64,000 nucleotides of DNA from Panagrolaimus kolymaensis (taxonomy: Eukaryota; Nematoda; Chromadorea; Rhabditida; Panagrolaimidae), in the NCBI GenBank assembly GCA_028622995.1, contig JAJQJQ010000010.1, forward strand, positions 5,146,001-5,210,000. Direction: 5' to 3'. A program made the translations under genes and the position numbers. This document shows, in pieces, positions 59,101 through 64,000 of this stretch. Under the pieces are notes generated by a model, which saw only the letters and a list, made by a program, of their open reading frames with translations, ran no database searches and had not been told where the DNA came from. Within the stretch, counting starts at the first letter, position 1; each line of letters starts with the position of its first letter.

Positions 59101-62100
59101 AAATATTTAGACGCAGTTGTAAAACCATGGTATCGGCCAAATGAGAGGGAAGCTTATTACATTGGTGAAATAAATACAAATATTTTCCCACATTCTTCGT
59201 TTGCTGATCCAAAATTTGAAACATTTAATGAATATTTTGCTGACAAATATGGTTTAGAAGTTTATAATCAAGGTCAACAATTACTTGATGTGGATAATAC
59301 TTCAAATCGCATGAATCTCCTCCTACCCCGTCTCACTCAACAACGATCCATTCGTAGAGCAAATGATCATTCACAAAAACAATTTATGATTCCTGAACTT
59401 GTTTCAATTCATCCCATGCCTGCGAGTTTTTGGATTATGGTTATTGAATTGCCAACAATTTTATTCCGAATGAATTGTCTTTTACTAGCAGATGAATTAA
59501 GGTTGAAAGTTTCTACGGCAGCTTTGAATATTCATGCTGAGCCACCAGAAGATTTTGAATGGGGAGATTTGAATTATCCCATTCAAACGAATAATGTTTT
59601 AACAGTTAAAAATCTTGAGCAACTTAAACGAGTGAACGCAGATGAGCAAGAAGCTGAAAATCCACCAAAGAGGAAATCAGAGGGAAGTGAAAAAGAAAAT
59701 AATGAAGAACCCCCGACGGATTTTCAAATTGGAGTATGGGATCCAACTCTTGGAGATCAATACAGAGATTTACCATTGAATACTCCAGAAGAGGCAGAAA
59801 TTAAAAAGCCTCAAGTTCCTGTGGATGATGACCTTTCATCTGATGATGAACAATGGAATCAAGTAAATATAGACGTGGTTGATTTTGGCAAAGATAATGT
59901 TAGCACTTCTTCAACAAGCCCAAGCATTGAAAATTTCCCCGTCCTTGGTTGGGATGATATGAGCGTACCTGAAGCTCAAGACTCTAAAGCTCAAATTGCT
60001 ATAAGTTCTGGTTGTGGAATTAATGTTACAGGGTTGTTGCAAGATATTGAATCCATCACTCCAGGGCAACCTGTTCATCGAACAAGAGTCAAAGCAGTTA
60101 GTTGAACTCTTATTTGATCTTTTTTTAAACTACATTTTAGAAAGACATGGGCGCAAATGATGTTGATTTAATGGACGAAAATGATCGCATTGCTAAAGCC
60201 TTTAAGCAAAATTATAAAATGGATGATGAAGATACAATAAATATTTACATTGATAATTTGCCTGAAAGAATTGTTTCTGAAAGTGATTTAGCTTTTGTTC
60301 AAAGTAAGAATTATATTATTCGGTTTTTTAGTTTTTAACATCCAAGAATTTTTTTTTTAGTAAATAAGGAAAAATTATTAGAATCAGAAGATTTGCTTGA
60401 AGATGAAGCAATCACAAATTCCATAAAAAATGAAATTGTTGAATTTTTTAATGAAAAGCCAATTTCTGAGCGAGTTAGTAGCGTTCCAGAACTTCCGGAT
60501 TTCATGGATTCATGGTTTTTGCTTGATAAATCCCAATTTAATCCCTTTGGAGTTCCACTTACACTTTTATTACAAGCTTTAACAACATCTTCCGCAGCGG
60601 ATGGTTTTAATCTTGAAAGACTTGAAACTATTGGAGATTCGTTTTTAAAATTATCTGTAACTAATTATCTATATAATTATTTGCCTAATCAACATGAAGG
60701 AAATTTGAGTTTTATACGTTCTCGAGAGGTTTCAAATGCAAATTTATTTCAACTTGGTAAAACTAAAGGAATTCCATGTTTGATGGAATGCACAAAATTT
60801 GAGCCTGCTGTTAATTGGTTGCCACCGGGTTATGCTACCATTGGATCAACTTTTGATGGACATATGGCTCATTCGGATGAAGATGAAAATACAACTGAAG
60901 AAGTAAGCAACTTAACTTTTTCAAACCAAAAAAAATTATTTTAAATAAAAACTGTTTTAGGCGAACGGTTGGGGATTTCGAAATGAAAATGAAGTGGTTA
61001 AGGCCGTTGATGGAGTAGAAACAATTTATTTAAAGGAACCAAAAGTGGATGAAATTTTACCTTATTCTTATAATGATTTATCTCAACAATATATCAGTGA
61101 CAAAGCTATCGCTGATTGCGTGGAAGCTTTGATTGGCTCACATTTGATTTCACTTGGACCAGTAAAAACTTTGGAATTTATGAAATGGCTTGGAATTAAA
61201 GTTTTAACTGAAAAACCTAAACTTAAATCTCCAATTGAAACTTTAGCAGTAAATTGCCTTTTTTTAAATATAAAAAATTACAGAATTTTAATTTTAGAGC
61301 ACTTATAATTTGGCAAACCTTCAACAAAGTGTCACTCAAATTTATGAAAATACTCGTTTCCATAAACTTGAAAAAAGTATTGGTTACACTTTTCGTGATC
61401 GCTCATTCCTCGTTCAAGCTTTCACTCATGCTTCATACACCTACAATAGAGTCACTGGATGTTATCAGCGTTTGGAATTTCTTGGTGATGCAGTTTTAGA
61501 TTATCTCATTACTCGATATCTTTTTGAACATCGAATGATTTATAGTCCTGGAGTTCTAACGGATTTAAGATCAGCTTTGGTTAATAATGTCATATTTGCT
61601 TCGTTAGCAGTAAAATATGATATGCAACAATATTTGCTTGTTACTGCTCCACCTCTTATTAGCATGATTGAAAGATTTGTGAAGTTACATAAACAAAAAG
61701 GAGAAGTAAATTTCAATGATGATGTATGTTTTTTAAAAGGCTTAAATTTGCTGAAACAAAAATTTCCATTCGTTTTTTTAGATGTTTATGGTAACTGAAG
61801 ATGAAGTAATTGAAGGAGCTGAAGAAGATGTGGAAGTTCCAAAAGCTTTAGGGGATATTTTTGAATCCCTTGCTGGCGCAATTTATCTCGATTGTGATAT
61901 GGATTTGAGAGTAGTTTGGCGGGTATTTTACAATATTATGGGAGAAACCATTGAGCGATGTTGTCGAAATCCGCCTCAATCACCCATTCGAGAACTATTT
62001 GAAATGAAAAGCCATAAAGTTCGATTTACGTTAGTTTACCTTTATTTTTTAAATAACAGCCTTCAAATATAAATATATTTTTTAGAAAAGTTGAGAGACT

Positions 62101-62293
62101 TATTGAAAAATCCGGCGCTCGAGTTACAGTAGAAATTGACAATGGTAAACTAAGCTTTTCTGGGGTTGGACGTTCCTATCGAATTGCTAAAACCACTGCC
62201 GCTAAAGCTGCATTACGTTATCTTCGAAGTTTAGATGCGAACAAAGAACAAGAACAGCAGCAGAGAACAGTAGCAAAAAATTTTAATAATTGA
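56184..62293 (+). CDS. dcr-1: Dicer endoribonuclease
   Basis: Multidomain RNase III that makes siRNAs and miRNAs; 1807 residues in 14 exons: 56184-56240, 56290-56440, 56487-56777, 56824-56963, 57019-57534, 57580-57960, 58031-58717, 58771-60096, 60141-60303, 60361-60902, 60961-61248, 61298-61723, 61782-62029, 62086-62293. Helicase: [45 protein letters not shown]. Dicer dimerisation domain after [20 protein letters not shown]. Platform/PAZ in the 58771 exon, whose end is acidic and low-complexity. RNase IIIa: [12 protein letters not shown] and [15 protein letters not shown]; RNase IIIb: [12 protein letters not shown] and [15 protein letters not shown]; all four acidic residues per site are present. 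The dsRBD is [17 protein letters not shown] with [11 protein letters not shown]. Length compares with about 1900 in C. elegans. Confidence 0.97.
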
Positions 62294-64000
62294 GTTATTC
62301 AATTATCTTTTTTTTGCACCATTTATTTCGGGTATAATTTTATAACTTTGTTATTTGCTTTTTATTCTCTTATTTTTCAACAAGTTGGAATTACTACTGC
62401 CTTGAAAAAAGTTTTATATTTATTCCTTAATTTTATTTCTTGAATTTTTTTTATTTAAAAAATAAAAATAAAGAACTTTCTTTAAACATTTTTGTTTTGA
62501 TTTTTTATTCATAAAAATGTTGCATCTTTTTTTAATGTTGTTTTTTCTTTGTGGATTAAAAAAAAATTGTCTTTTTCTGCAATTTATTACAGCTTTCAAG
62601 ATGAATAAAATCTTGGCCGATTATTCAGAGCTCCTTCACGTTGCTAATTGTTGTTGTTTCGTTGAGAAGAAGAAAAAGAAGAAGAAGCAAGAAGCTCAAG
62701 AGTAAGCGATGTGTTATATTTTTTTTAATGCCGCAAAAAGACGACTAAGACTTTTTAACAACTTTAACCAAACAGCACAGGAGTGCATTATTTTTTAAAT
62801 TTTTTTATTCTTCTTCCTTTTCTTCTTAGTCTTCGATATGTTTCTTTACCTTTTACACATAAGAAAGTTAAGTTAATCGTTGGCTACAATCCAACTATTA
62901 AGCCTAAATTGTTTGTTTTTTTTAAACAAAAGAAACTTAAAAAAAACAGATAACCGAAGATAAAAAAAGAAGAAGTCAAGGCTAAATGGTTATTTTTATG
63001 AGAGAACAACTCTTTTCAATTATGCTTTAGTTGCTTTGCACAAAAAATGAACTTACCAACAACAACAACAAAAAATAAACTGGTGTGGTGTTGATGTTAT
63101 TATTCTGCGACTCTTCAAAAATAGTTGTCGTCGACTTCTTCATTTTTTTCATCATTTTTTTTCTTCATTTTTTTCACTCAGCCCTCAGAAAAAAAAAGAA
63201 ATGCCATCACAAGGATATATAAACGAAGGAGACCAATGTTAGCTGTACTTTTTAACATACATATAGGACCGCCCCACAAATATACATATGCCGTTGGACG
63301 GTTGCCCTGCCCAATAGGAGGGCAAAAAGTCGACGAGAACGACGACGACCAAGAAACTTTTCTTGCAAATTTTGAACAACGATTTTTTGAGTGGCCTAAG
63401 AAGGCGCTGCTCCACTCGCTCGATAGATACACAGGGCAGGTCTTTTGCTCAAAAATTGAAGAAGAATTTGAACCGAGATTTAATAAAAAAAATGTTAAAC
63501 ACGGCCTATTATTTTTACTGCTTACAATCGGCTATCTTTCTAGTCCATCTAGATCAGTGTAATTGTAGTTTTCGTTTTTTGTTGAAATAAATAATTTACC
63601 CTTTGAAAATTTTTTACTTTCATGTAAATAGAAAAAATTATTTTCACATCGAATTTAATAAATCGATTTGATAAGGAAATTATTTTTGTTAATAGTTTTT
63701 TTATTTGTTTTTAGATCTCATTGCCTTTCATTCACTTATCTTACGAAATTGGTTTATATTTCATGTTTTATTATTAAATTGTGTTTTAAGTATAAAGATT
63801 GAAAAGAGAATACAACGACAACATTTTTTAAAATTTTAATTGATATTTTAACCAACCGATGCGAATAATTTTGCAGCTGCTGCTATTAGCCTTTTTAACA
63901 CCTTTAAAAAAATCTTTCATCTAAAACATTTTTAATTCTTTAATAATTTGTCATTCACTAAAAAAAATATATAAGAAAAAAAGAAAAGCATTTCGAATGG
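62294..64000. other. 3' flank of dcr-1, no confident gene
   Basis: AT-rich. Two open frames deserve mention. 62517-62705 ends in a Lys run and looks like chance or a short leader. 63125-63562 (145 residues) has a GC-richer central part at about 63230-63450 (GPPHKYTYAVGRLPCPIGG) that could be an exon, but I see no matching neighbour exons and no family. Both are left uncalled. Confidence 0.4.

Noticed and set aside
62517..62705. 62-residue open frame ending in a Lys run
   Set aside because: Hydrophobic/Lys low complexity in the 3' flank of dcr-1, with no homology I recognise.
63125..63562. 145-residue open frame with a GC-rich middle
   Set aside because: No recognised family, Phe/Ser-run start, no splice partners, and an equally open antisense frame at 63178-63432.

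Overview
The window looks like nuclear DNA from a nematode, probably outside Caenorhabditis. It is AT-rich and gene-dense. Almost every gene is split by introns of about 35-70 nt with GT..AG ends and acceptors of the form TTTTTAG or TTTTCAG, and several start codons sit just behind acceptor-like sequences that would suit spliced-leader addition. The gene content fits: a Shaw-type K+ channel like EGL-36, FEM-2-like, ODR-4-like and Dicer genes. Gene models below were built by hand from the six-frame reading, choosing introns that keep phase and restore recognised family motifs. Exon ends are predictions.

Layout. 1-4281 (+): a Shaw/Kv3 channel locus with one T1 domain (cut by the window edge) and two successive complete S1-S6 cassettes. 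4774-6450 (+): a divergent DEAD-box helicase with an apparent frameshift. 6695-11260 (-): likely operon atp-2 > pex-10 > mitochondrial TrpRS. 11800-13451 (-): aldo-keto reductase. 13721-15880 (+): MOB4/phocein and a RAD51 paralogue. 15961-17764 (-): unorthodox aquaporin, a doubtful small ORF, and a CISD3-type iron-sulfur protein. 18260-20231 (+): TMEM209/NPP-25 homologue. 20646-20836: TTAA-flanked inverted-repeat element. 21447-24491 (+): FAM173-type methyltransferase whose first intron holds a complete intronless XPR1 phosphate-exporter homologue. 24936-25403 (+): small membrane protein. 25404-27424: gene-free, repeat-bearing. 27425-32146 (+): two tandem paralogues with a roughly 23-residue basic repeat resembling STPR units; the second is truncated by a hAT-like insertion. 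33669-37439 (+): large unrecognised Q/N-rich protein. 38148-41970 (-): NOMO homologue. 42214-45085 (+): SPOUT1 methyltransferase and phosphatidylserine decarboxylase, probably an operon. 45200-46276 (-): endonuclease III. 46875-48432 (+): unrecognised protein. 48694-50167 (-): FEM-2/POPX-type PP2C. 50168-52280: gene-free, with two more 8-bp-TSD elements. 52281-52903 (+): small multi-spanning membrane protein. 53447-54151 (+): RNF5/RNF185-type E3. 54518-55736 (-): ODR-4. 56184-62293 (+): Dicer. 62294-64000: no confident gene.

Most genes are housekeeping: mitochondrial ATP synthesis, translation and lipid synthesis, peroxisome biogenesis, ER membrane and quality control, DNA repair, small-RNA processing. 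The unusual parts are the split channel locus, the nested XPR1 gene, the repeat-protein pair with an insertion that supplies the stop codon, and a set of small hAT-like elements packed with palindromic or tandem short repeats.
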